This document shows positions 1 through 5,052 of a stretch of DNA of 7,247 nt, piece after piece. The stretch lies in the NCBI GenBank assembly GCA_030825825.1, contig JAPJPE010000062.1, positions 1 through 7,247 on the forward strand. Reading direction: 5' to 3'. Under the pieces are notes generated by a model that did not search any database, was not told the origin of the DNA, and saw nothing but the letters and a program-made list of their open reading frames with translations. Within the stretch, counting starts at the first letter, position 1; each line of letters opens with the position of its first letter. The position numbers were made by a program, and so were the translations under genes. Source of the DNA: Streptococcus sp. (lineage in GTDB: Bacteria; Bacillota; Bacilli; Lactobacillales; Streptococcaceae).

Positions 1-164
1 AAATCCAGGGTTGATAAGAGCACCTGGCTTCCATAGTCAATCATTTTTTTACTAAAGACGCCCGCATCTGTATAGAAATTCATCTTTTGTCCCAATAAAA
101 CAACAGCCAGATCATGAATATCATGGGCTGCATCTGGGTTTATATCGAAATACATTTTACTCAT
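1..164 (-). CDS. Class I SAM-dependent methyltransferase (RsmC-like), N-terminal part only
   Basis: The reverse strand reads MSKMYFDINPDAAHDIHDLA and on through a QKMNFYTDAGVFSKKMIDYG segment, 54 complete codons before the window ends. This matches the start of a small streptococcal methyltransferase with the 'MTS' fold, related to the rRNA methyltransferase RsmC. Such proteins are about 195-200 residues, so roughly three quarters lies outside, including the DxGxGxG SAM-binding motif and the NPP catalytic motif. The family is therefore recognised from its N-terminus only. The start at 162-164 has only a weak ribosome-binding site (TAACCTT). A second in-frame ATG is three codons later. A TATGAT -10 candidate lies at 176-181 on the minus strand, without a convincing -35. 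The gene is divergent from coaA with a 90-bp gap. The exact RNA substrate cannot be inferred here. Confidence 0.72.
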   Translation of the reverse strand, partial: MSKMYFDINPDAAHDIHDLAVVLLGQKMNFYTDAGVFSKKMIDYGSQVLLSTLD

Positions 165-202
165 AAGGTTATTTTATCATAATTCATTCGTTTTTTAAAT
201 CG

Positions 203-231
203 TTTACATGACCTCTAAAAATTGGTATACT
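203..231 (+). promoter_or_regulatory. Sigma-70 promoter of coaA
   Basis: TTTACA (-35, 203-208) and TATACT (-10, 226-231) are separated by exactly 17 bp. The predicted transcription start is near 238, giving a leader of under 20 nt that carries the AGGAG ribosome-binding site at 244-248, six bases before the coaA ATG. The short leader leaves no room for a riboswitch. Confidence 0.75.
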
Positions 232-254
232 AAAGACTACAATAGGAGTGATAT

Positions 255-1175
255 ATGGACAAAGAATTTCTACATTTTGAAAAAATTAATCGGGAAACCT
301 GGCAAAATTTGCACCGCAAAACCACCCCACCTCTCTCTCAAACAGAGCTCAATTCTATTAAAAGTTTTAACGACCGCATCAACCTCCAGGATGTACGTGA
401 CGTCTACCTGCCTTTGACAAACCTAATTGGAATCTACAAGCGTTCCAAAGAAGATTTGGCCTTCTCAAAAGGTATTTTTCTTCAAAAAACGAGTGAACGC
501 CAACCCTTTATCATTGGGGTTTCAGGGAGCGTTGCGGTTGGAAAATCTACCACTAGCCGTTTACTTCAAATCCTGCTGTCGCGAACCTTCGAAGGCTCGA
601 CAGTAGAATTGGTGACAACAGATGGTTTCCTCTATCCAAATGCTATCTTAAAAGAACAAGAGATCCTCAATCGAAAAGGATTTCCAGAAAGCTATGATAT
701 GGAATTGCTCCTTGATTTTCTTAATCAGATCAAAAACAACAAGAGCGTAGAAATTCCTGTCTATTCCCACGAAATATACGATATTGTCCCAGATGAGAAG
801 CAAACCATTTTACCGGCTGATTTTGTCATTGTCGAAGGGATCAATGTCTTTCAAAATCCGCAAAATGACAGTCTCTATATGACCGATTTCTTTGATTTTT
901 CAATCTATGTGGATGCCGCAGTCGATGATATCGAATCTTGGTATATCGATCGCTTCCAAAAACTCCTTGCATTAGCTCAAAATGATCCCAATAACTACTA
1001 CTATCGATTTACAGAGCAACCCCTAGAAGAAGTTTTAAGCATGGCCCATCAGGTCTGGGAATCCATTAATTTAGTCAACTTGCAACATTACATCCAACCA
1101 ACCAGAAACCGAGCTGATCTGATTCTCCATAAAGCAACCAACCATGAAATCGACGAAATTTATCTCAAACGCTAG
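255..1175 (+). CDS. coaA: Pantothenate kinase, type I
   Basis: This enzyme phosphorylates pantothenate with ATP to 4'-phosphopantothenate, the first and usually rate-controlling step of coenzyme A synthesis, in the cytoplasm. The 306-residue length is normal for the bacterial type I (CoaA) family. Visible motifs are the Walker A loop GSVAVGKST at residues 91-99, TTDGFLYPN at 121-129, KGFPESYD at 141-148, the YSHEIYD segment at 170-176 and VEGINV at 193-198. Type I enzymes are feedback-inhibited by CoA; that is family knowledge. The start is supported by AGGAG six bases upstream and a promoter just before it. The gene is divergent from the methyltransferase and is followed 111 bp later by rpsT, which has its own promoter. 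No clear terminator is seen between the two, so some read-through into rpsT is possible. Confidence 0.96.
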   Translation: MDKEFLHFEKINRETWQNLHRKTTPPLSQTELNSIKSFNDRINLQDVRDVYLPLTNLIGIYKRSKEDLAFSKGIFLQKTSERQPFIIGVSGSVAVGKSTTSRLLQILLSRTFEGSTVELVTTDGFLYPNAILKEQEILNRKGFPESYDMELLLDFLNQIKNNKSVEIPVYSHEIYDIVPDEKQTILPADFVIVEGINVFQNPQNDSLYMTDFFDFSIYVDAAVDDIESWYIDRFQKLLALAQNDPNNYYYRFTEQPLEEVLSMAHQVWESINLVNLQHYIQPTRNRADLILHKATNHEIDEIYLKR

Positions 1176-1224
1176 AGAAAATGGCCTGTTAACGGTACTT
1201 TTTTAAGGAAAAGCTATTTTAGGC

Positions 1225-1253
1225 TTGTCAAATCTTAACTTTTCATATATAAT
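1225..1253 (+). promoter_or_regulatory. Near-consensus sigma-70 promoter of rpsT
   Basis: TTGTCA (-35, 1225-1230) and a perfect TATAAT (-10, 1248-1253) are 17 bp apart. This fits the high expression expected of a ribosomal protein gene. Transcription should begin near 1260, leaving a leader of about 27 nt before the TTG start. Confidence 0.85.
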
Positions 1254-1286
1254 GAGATAGTTAGATTATCAATGGAGGTGAATAAC

Positions 1287-1520
1287 TTGGCAAACATTAA
1301 ATCAGCTATCAAACGCGCTGAATTGAACGTTAAACAAAACGAAAAAAACTCAGCTCAAAAATCAGCTATGCGTACTGCAATCAAAGCTTTTGAAGCAAAC
1401 CCATCTGAAGAACTTTACCGCGCTGCTAGCTCAGCTATCGATAAAGCAGAAACTAAAGGTTTGATCCACAAGAACAAAGCTAGCCGTGATAAAGCACGTC
1501 TTGCAGCGAAACTTGGTTAA
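1287..1520 (+). CDS. rpsT: 30S ribosomal protein S20
   Basis: S20 is a primary 16S rRNA-binding protein of the small subunit, important for 30S assembly. The 77-residue, lysine-rich product begins [13 protein letters not shown] after the initiator and contains [20 protein letters not shown] near its end, both typical of S20. The start chosen is TTG at 1287-1289, because GGAGGTG (1274-1280) sits six bases upstream and all S20 proteins begin at (M)ANIKSA. The in-frame ATG at 1272-1274 would add MEVNN, but it overlaps that ribosome-binding site and has none of its own, so it is probably a false start. A UUG start is also known for E. coli rpsT, where it contributes to autogenous control; whether that holds here is inference. 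The gene has its own promoter and terminator. Confidence 0.96.
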   Translation: MANIKSAIKRAELNVKQNEKNSAQKSAMRTAIKAFEANPSEELYRAASSAIDKAETKGLIHKNKASRDKARLAAKLG

Positions 1521-1540
1521 TCAAGAACAGCATAAAAATC

Positions 1541-1561
1541 AAGCTCTCCGGAGCTTTTTTT
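1541..1561 (+). terminator. Intrinsic terminator of rpsT
   Basis: AAGCTC (1541-1546) pairs perfectly with GAGCTT (1551-1556) around a TCCG loop and runs into seven T residues (1555-1561). The stem is only six base pairs, so termination may be incomplete. This matters because the next gene starts 25 bp later with no visible promoter. Confidence 0.85.
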
Positions 1562-1586
1562 GTTCCTAAATTTTTGAGAGGTGCTT

Positions 1587-2096
1587 ATGAAAATCGTTAT
1601 TATCGGCTATTCTGGCTCAGGTAAATCCACCTTGGCTGAAAACTTATCCCGCCACTACTCCATTCCCAAGCTCCACATGGACACCCTTCAATTTCAACCG
1701 GGTTGGATAGACAGTGACCGGGATTGGATGGAGCAAGAAATGAAACAGTTTCTCAGCGAGCATAGAGACTGGGTTATTGATGGCAATTACTCTTGGTGCT
1801 GCTATGAGGAGAGAATGGAGCAAGCCGACCAGATTATCTTTCTCAACTTCTCTCGTTGGAACTGCCTCTTTAGAGCCTGGAAACGATACCGCCGTTATAA
1901 AGGACGCGTCCGTGAGAGTATGGCGGCAGGTTGCCCCGAACGCTTTGACTATGAATTCATCCGTTGGATTCTTTGGGACGGTCGCCAAGCCAGACAGGTC
2001 ACACGCTATCAGACTATCGGCCAAAACTATCCAGACAAATTTGTCTCTCTCAAGAATCAAAAAGAGCTGGATGCGTTTCTAAAAAACATACAATAA
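1587..2096 (+). CDS. P-loop NTPase, FlaR / DNA topology modulation-like family
   Basis: This 169-residue protein starts MKIVIIGYSGSGKST, with a Walker A loop at residues 7-15, and continues with HMDTLQFQPGW (30-40) and DWVIDGNY (61-68). That layout matches small kinase-like ATPases commonly labelled 'topology modulation protein' or FlaR in Gram-positive genomes. The fold resembles adenylate/shikimate kinases, but the substrate is not known and the topology name rests on old phenotypic work. A strongly basic, aromatic stretch lies at about residues 94-109. The ATG at 1587 is preferred over the in-frame GTG at 1581 because the GTG lies inside the likely ribosome-binding site (GAGAGGTG, 1576-1583). 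With only 25 bp after the rpsT terminator and no promoter visible, expression probably relies on read-through. Part of the gene is richer in G+C (about 52% over 1861-1980) than its neighbours appear. Confidence 0.82.
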   Translation: MKIVIIGYSGSGKSTLAENLSRHYSIPKLHMDTLQFQPGWIDSDRDWMEQEMKQFLSEHRDWVIDGNYSWCCYEERMEQADQIIFLNFSRWNCLFRAWKRYRRYKGRVRESMAAGCPERFDYEFIRWILWDGRQARQVTRYQTIGQNYPDKFVSLKNQKELDAFLKNIQ

Positions 2097-2097
2097 A

Positions 2098-2123
2098 AAG
2101 GTTGGGATATCAATCCCAACCTT
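2098..2123 (-). terminator. Terminator hairpin, oriented for leftward transcripts
   Basis: GGTTGGGAT (2100-2108) pairs perfectly with ATCCCAACC (2113-2121) around an ATCA loop, with flanking A-T pairs extending the stem. A run of A residues (2095-2099) precedes it on the plus strand. On the minus strand the hairpin is therefore followed by a U tract, so it should stop leftward transcripts arriving from the carboxypeptidase operon. On the plus strand it is followed by TTAAAATG, a poor tract. It sits directly after the FlaR-like stop codon. Confidence 0.7.
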
Positions 2124-2406
2124 AAAATGTAGACAAACTATTTTAAAGTAAAATAAATTAAGCGATTCTGATAAGAAATAAAATTGAGTTCAATTTTTTA
2201 GATGAATCAAGAAAATACCAAGACTTTCCGCTGTGAGTAAAGTGCCTGAAACAATAACGATTCAGGCACTCGGAATTATTGAGACCTTAGGCTCAATAAT
2301 TAGTCATGGAACTTCGTAGAAGTTCGCTGACGTCCGTACTCACCTAAGGAAAGTTTTTTATATGACTTTGTCTTCAATCTGAGGTTGGGATGTCAATCCC
2401 AACCTT
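2099..2406. repeat. Direct repeats of a hairpin flanking a 258-bp possible MITE-like insertion
   Basis: The 25-bp segments 2099-2123 and 2382-2406 match at 24 of 25 positions in direct orientation, differing only at one loop base (A versus G). The 258 bp between them begin and end with weakly matching inverted sequence; the clearest part is AGACAAA (2131-2137) against TTTGTCT (2367-2373), seven or eight bases from each inner edge. This could be a small non-autonomous element that duplicated the terminator on insertion. It could also be a repeat family that carries terminators at both ends. No transposase is present. The interpretation is inference. Confidence 0.45.
2223..2354. other. Compact multibranched inverted-repeat structure (candidate structured RNA or repeat)
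   Basis: Five nested or adjacent helices can be read by eye. P1 is ACTTTCC (2223-2229) with GGAAAGT (2348-2354). P2 is GTGAGTA (2233-2239) with TACTCAC (2337-2343). P3 is AGTGCCTGAA (2241-2250) with TTCAGGCACT (2261-2270). P4 is AATTATTGAG (2274-2283) with CTCAATAATT (2292-2301). P5 is GTCA/GAACTTC (2303-2306, 2309-2315) with GAAGTTC/TGAC (2319-2325, 2328-2331). The linkers CGG (2271-2273) and CCG (2334-2336) can pair as well. Nearly three quarters of the 132 bases are in Watson-Crick pairs. P1 is followed by a T run (2354-2359). The strand is undetermined because the fold is almost symmetrical. No known RNA class is recognised. Confidence 0.6.
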
Positions 2407-2410
2407 TTTT
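2382..2410 (+). terminator. Terminator hairpin, oriented for rightward transcripts
   Basis: GGTTGGGAT (2383-2391) pairs perfectly with ATCCCAACC (2396-2404) around a GTCA loop, followed by six T residues (2405-2410). It should end rightward transcription from the rpsT/FlaR-like side. It lies immediately next to the carboxypeptidase stop codon (2409-2411). On the minus strand it is followed by TCAGATTG, which is not a U tract. Confidence 0.8.
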
Positions 2411-3188
2411 ATTTATCAACGTAATCGCCACCGGTGAAGCCATAGTATTCTTCCAGACTCAAACCTGAGTCAGCGATATCTTGTGCTTCTTTTCCGATAT
2501 AGCGGAGATGCCAGCTCTCTGGCATGTAGCCTGTCACTTTTTCTTTTCCTTCTTGGTAGCGAACCACAAAGCCATATTTAGCGGCGTTCTTGAGCAACCA
2601 CTTACTTGGTCCAGGTTCAGTTACCAAATTACCACTGGTATCGATCAAATCAAAGGTCAAACCAGTTTGGTGTTCACTATAACCCGGTCTTGCGGAATAA
2701 CGATCTGCTGCCTCCTGACCATCTTGATTGACATAGTTTTGATAGAGACCAACTTGGGTGTCGTAGCTACGAAAACCACTATATTGGTCACTGATCGGAT
2801 AACCTTCTGCCTGCATGGCTGCGATCAATTCATGAAGGGCTGAAACAGCTTCAGGATCTTCACCTGGGTTAAAGTCAGGCGACAAGGGATAATGTTTGTT
2901 GGCGATCATGACCTCACCATATTTCCCTTTGACACTATAGTAAGAACCATTATAGCTCACACCAGAGTCCACTTTCACATCTGACTTACCAGCTTTTGAC
3001 GACTCTTCTTTGCCAGTCTCTTTTGATGGATTCTTTGCTGAAGACATTTCTTTGGAAGACTTGGTTTGCGTTTGTTTGCTTTCTTCTTTTGCAGAAGATT
3101 TAGAACTAGTGGATTGAGATTGGGAGCAAGCTGTCAGGGTTAACAAGGCAACTGTCACCAACGTTAATTTGGAAAATCTTGCTTTCAT
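2409..3188 (-). CDS. ldcB: L,D-carboxypeptidase LdcB/DacB-like lipoprotein (VanY family)
   Basis: This zinc peptidase is expected to remove the terminal D-Ala from peptidoglycan tetrapeptides, giving tripeptides, on the outer face of the membrane. The 259 residues begin with a lipoprotein signal peptide ending in the lipobox LTAC, with the lipidated Cys at 21. A Ser/Lys/Glu-rich linker to about residue 70 follows, then a VanY domain. Metal ligands visible by family pattern are H173 and D180 in SEHQTGLTFD (171-180) and H227 in ESWHLRY; E224 is the likely catalytic base. YSGFRSY (136-142) is the substrate-binding arginine segment. The end, SLEEYYGFTGGDYVD, closely resembles pneumococcal LdcB/DacB as remembered. 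AGGAG (3196-3200) sits six bases before the ATG and overlaps the upstream stop codon. The 10-bp gap therefore suggests translational coupling to the TcaA-like gene. Confidence 0.93.
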   Translation of the reverse strand: MKARFSKLTLVTVALLTLTACSQSQSTSSKSSAKEESKQTQTKSSKEMSSAKNPSKETGKEESSKAGKSDVKVDSGVSYNGSYYSVKGKYGEVMIANKHYPLSPDFNPGEDPEAVSALHELIAAMQAEGYPISDQYSGFRSYDTQVGLYQNYVNQDGQEAADRYSARPGYSEHQTGLTFDLIDTSGNLVTEPGPSKWLLKNAAKYGFVVRYQEGKEKVTGYMPESWHLRYIGKEAQDIADSGLSLEEYYGFTGGDYVDK

Positions 3189-3198
3189 GGGGAATCTC

Positions 3199-4986
3199 CT
3201 ATGATTCTTTTGTTACGACAATATCCGTGATCACATAACTTGCACCTACTTTTTTCAAGGTGTAAGTCTTGTACTTGCGGTTTTGTGAATCTGGATGACT
3301 ATCTGTATAATGCACGGTAAAGTCTTCATAAGTCTTGATGGTCACCACACCGTTTTCTTCAGTGACACTTTGAATATCCAAAGCTCCTGGAGTATAGTAG
3401 TCAATTTTAGCCTTTCGAACGCCATCACCCGTTGTGAATTCAACCATGTCTTTGTAAGCTTGACTTTGTGTGTCATAGTATTTAGAGTAGGTGTTATTTC
3501 GGTTTGAAACGGAGCTAAAGACAGCGTCGCGGTACTCTTTCAAGAATTCTTCCGCCAAGGTCCGATTTTGTTCTTCTTTGGCAGCTTGCGCTTTCTTAGC
3601 ATCTTGTGCACTCTTGATGCGTTTTAGGGTATCTTTGGCTAGTTTAAGTTCGATCGGATCGTTCTCACCCTCTTCAATCGTCACCTTAGCCTTCTCAGTT
3701 GTATAGGTTTCCCCATTCATGTTGAAGACAGCATGTACTTCAATTTCTTGATAAGGGATGCTATCTACTTCAAAGGTCGTGCTGGTTCCGACTTCTTTGC
3801 CGTTAACCACAACCTTCACATCCGTTGGGTTTTCAACTTCATCTGGGAACTCAACTTCTAAATTGCGTTTTTCAGAATTCAACTGCAATTCTAAGTTATT
3901 CTTGGTTGCTTTTTTAGGATTGAGATGGATCTTAGAAGTAACATTTCCGACCTCTGTTTTAGCAGTCAATTCCATTTCTTTTGTATTGTAATGGAAAGAA
4001 CCAAGGTCTGTCACTGCATCTTTCTTCAAGGTCACTGTTTTATTGGCTGCCACTTTGAGTTTGGCTTGGTCCAAATTGGTCTTGACCTTGACTTGCACTG
4101 GATAGCTAGCCACACGGTATTCTTGGAAGATTCCAAATTTCTTGTCCGCCTTTTCCAAACCAAAGATCTTGTTACCAGATTTATCCGTATAGCTGCCTTC
4201 TCCACCATTATCAATGATCTTGTTCAACTCTGTGCCGATATCGACCCCTTGATCTTCCATGCTAGTGATCAAGCTTTCGGCTTCATCCTTTGTCCATTTA
4301 TCGTTCTCGGTTGAAAGCAGATCTGCTGCTTCACGATAATCCTTTGTATCTACTGCCTTGATGAATTTATCTGCAGTCACTTCGACACGTGTTGTAGACT
4401 GGAAGTAAAAGAAGGCTGCTACCAAAGCGATTACAAGAACAGCAAGGGCAGAAATAATCCCAATTTTCTTCTTAGAAAGTTTCTTCCCACTCTTCGTTTT
4501 AGGAGCCTTTGGTTTTTTCTGAGCTGGACTTGCCTCTGTGAAGGTTGATCCCTCAAAGACCTGCGTTTGCTCAGTAGCAAGTGGAGCCGCATACTCTTGA
4601 GTCGGCTGTTGAGGGACATACTCCTGTGTTTCTTCAGTTGAATCTGGGTTCGCAAATTCTGATTCAGGCACAGGTCCTACAAAAAACTCAAAGTTTTGAC
4701 TTTTAGCCAAGGTAAATTCTTCCGCACTTGGCTTGCGGCCATAGGTTTCTTCAAAATGTTGCAACCAAGCCTGACGAGCTGCTAGAAGTGGATCGACATT
4801 CTTCACTTCTTCAACTGGTTCAACCACTGATTCCTCAACAGGAGCGACTTCCTCAGCTGGGACATTTCCTGCGATAGACTGAATTTTTTTCAAATCAAAT
4901 CCACAGGCTTTCCCAGCCATAAACTCTTCTGGTGACGGTTTGCGACCGATCACTTTTTCAAATAATTCAACCCATTTCTTTTGCAT
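3199..4986 (-). CDS. TcaA-like single-pass membrane protein with duplicated N-terminal motif
   Basis: The 595-residue protein has a cytoplasmic N-terminus with two copies of a short motif (W..-FE...GRKPS.EEF, about residues 1-34 and 72-104). An acidic, Pro/Glu/Gln-rich linker and a Lys-rich stretch (157-174) follow, then one membrane helix (about 175-196). The rest is a large extracellular part: a small helical domain starting TADKFIKAV, beta-rich repeats (about 290-440), a Lys/Gln-rich helical linker and a C-terminal NTF2-like domain (about 476-595). This order resembles TcaA, linked in S. aureus to glycopeptide susceptibility, but the usual zinc ribbon is absent. The start at 4986 is preferred over an ATG at 5004. 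The inner start has AGGGAG at 4996-5001 and aligns with the neighbouring gene's N-terminus; the outer one has no ribosome-binding site. Function is not established here. Confidence 0.8.
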   Translation of the reverse strand: MQKKWVELFEKVIGRKPSPEEFMAGKACGFDLKKIQSIAGNVPAEEVAPVEESVVEPVEEVKNVDPLLAARQAWLQHFEETYGRKPSAEEFTLAKSQNFEFFVGPVPESEFANPDSTEETQEYVPQQPTQEYAAPLATEQTQVFEGSTFTEASPAQKKPKAPKTKSGKKLSKKKIGIISALAVLVIALVAAFFYFQSTTRVEVTADKFIKAVDTKDYREAADLLSTENDKWTKDEAESLITSMEDQGVDIGTELNKIIDNGGEGSYTDKSGNKIFGLEKADKKFGIFQEYRVASYPVQVKVKTNLDQAKLKVAANKTVTLKKDAVTDLGSFHYNTKEMELTAKTEVGNVTSKIHLNPKKATKNNLELQLNSEKRNLEVEFPDEVENPTDVKVVVNGKEVGTSTTFEVDSIPYQEIEVHAVFNMNGETYTTEKAKVTIEEGENDPIELKLAKDTLKRIKSAQDAKKAQAAKEEQNRTLAEEFLKEYRDAVFSSVSNRNNTYSKYYDTQSQAYKDMVEFTTGDGVRKAKIDYYTPGALDIQSVTEENGVVTIKTYEDFTVHYTDSHPDSQNRKYKTYTLKKVGASYVITDIVVTKES

Positions 4987-5012
4987 GGATCTCTTCTCCC
5001 TCATTATAAAAT

Positions 5013-5043
5013 AGGGAAAGTGGGTATTCCCACCTTCCTTTTT
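5013..5043. terminator. Hairpin between the membrane-protein gene and the TcaA-like gene
   Basis: GTGGG (5020-5024) pairs with CCCAC (5029-5033) around a TATT loop. After one A/C mismatch, GGAA (5015-5018) pairs with TTCC (5035-5038). On the plus strand five T residues follow (5039-5043). On the minus strand, the direction of the genes, the tract is CCCTATTTTATA, which is weaker. It probably causes partial termination or protects an mRNA 3' end within the operon, lowering expression of the two downstream genes relative to the first. Confidence 0.5.
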
Positions 5044-5052
5044 GTGATATGT

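Larger units (their letters stand above)
2097..2408. other. 312-bp convergent intergenic region with paired terminators and a structured core
   Basis: No credible gene lies between the stop codons of the FlaR-like gene and the carboxypeptidase gene. The stretch contains two near-identical hairpins at its edges, an AT-rich segment with a small hairpin plus T run (stem 2181-2186/2191-2196, T run 2194-2199), and a dense multibranched inverted-repeat structure at 2223-2354. These are described in their own entries. Confidence 0.8.

Noticed and set aside
1176..1224. Possible terminator between coaA and rpsT
   Set aside because: A six-base T run is present near 1199-1204, but no stable hairpin directly precedes it. 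GCCT/AGGC copies are too far apart and weak.
1644..2060. 138-codon open frame on the minus strand inside the FlaR-like gene
   Set aside because: It lies fully inside a gene with a clear P-loop, has no ribosome-binding site that I can see, and its translation resembles no family. It is a shadow frame.
2223..2354. Retron, tracrRNA, group II intron or integron attC site as an explanation of the multibranched structure
   Set aside because: There is no reverse transcriptase, Cas9, repeat-spacer array or integrase in the window, and the helices do not match those architectures.
2481..4314. Several 70-130 codon plus-strand open frames opposite the carboxypeptidase and TcaA-like genes
   Set aside because: They are antisense to well-supported genes, lack ribosome-binding sites and show no recognisable domains.
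4987..5004. Six-codon N-terminal extension (MREKRS) of the TcaA-like protein
   Set aside because: The outer ATG lacks a ribosome-binding site, whereas the inner ATG has AGGGAG and matches the N-terminus of the motif in the neighbouring protein.
5003..5008. TATAAT on the minus strand just before the TcaA-like gene, as an internal promoter
   Set aside because: The sequence 17 bp upstream is GGGAAT, not a -35 box. Transcription starting there would also leave no leader for the ribosome-binding site.
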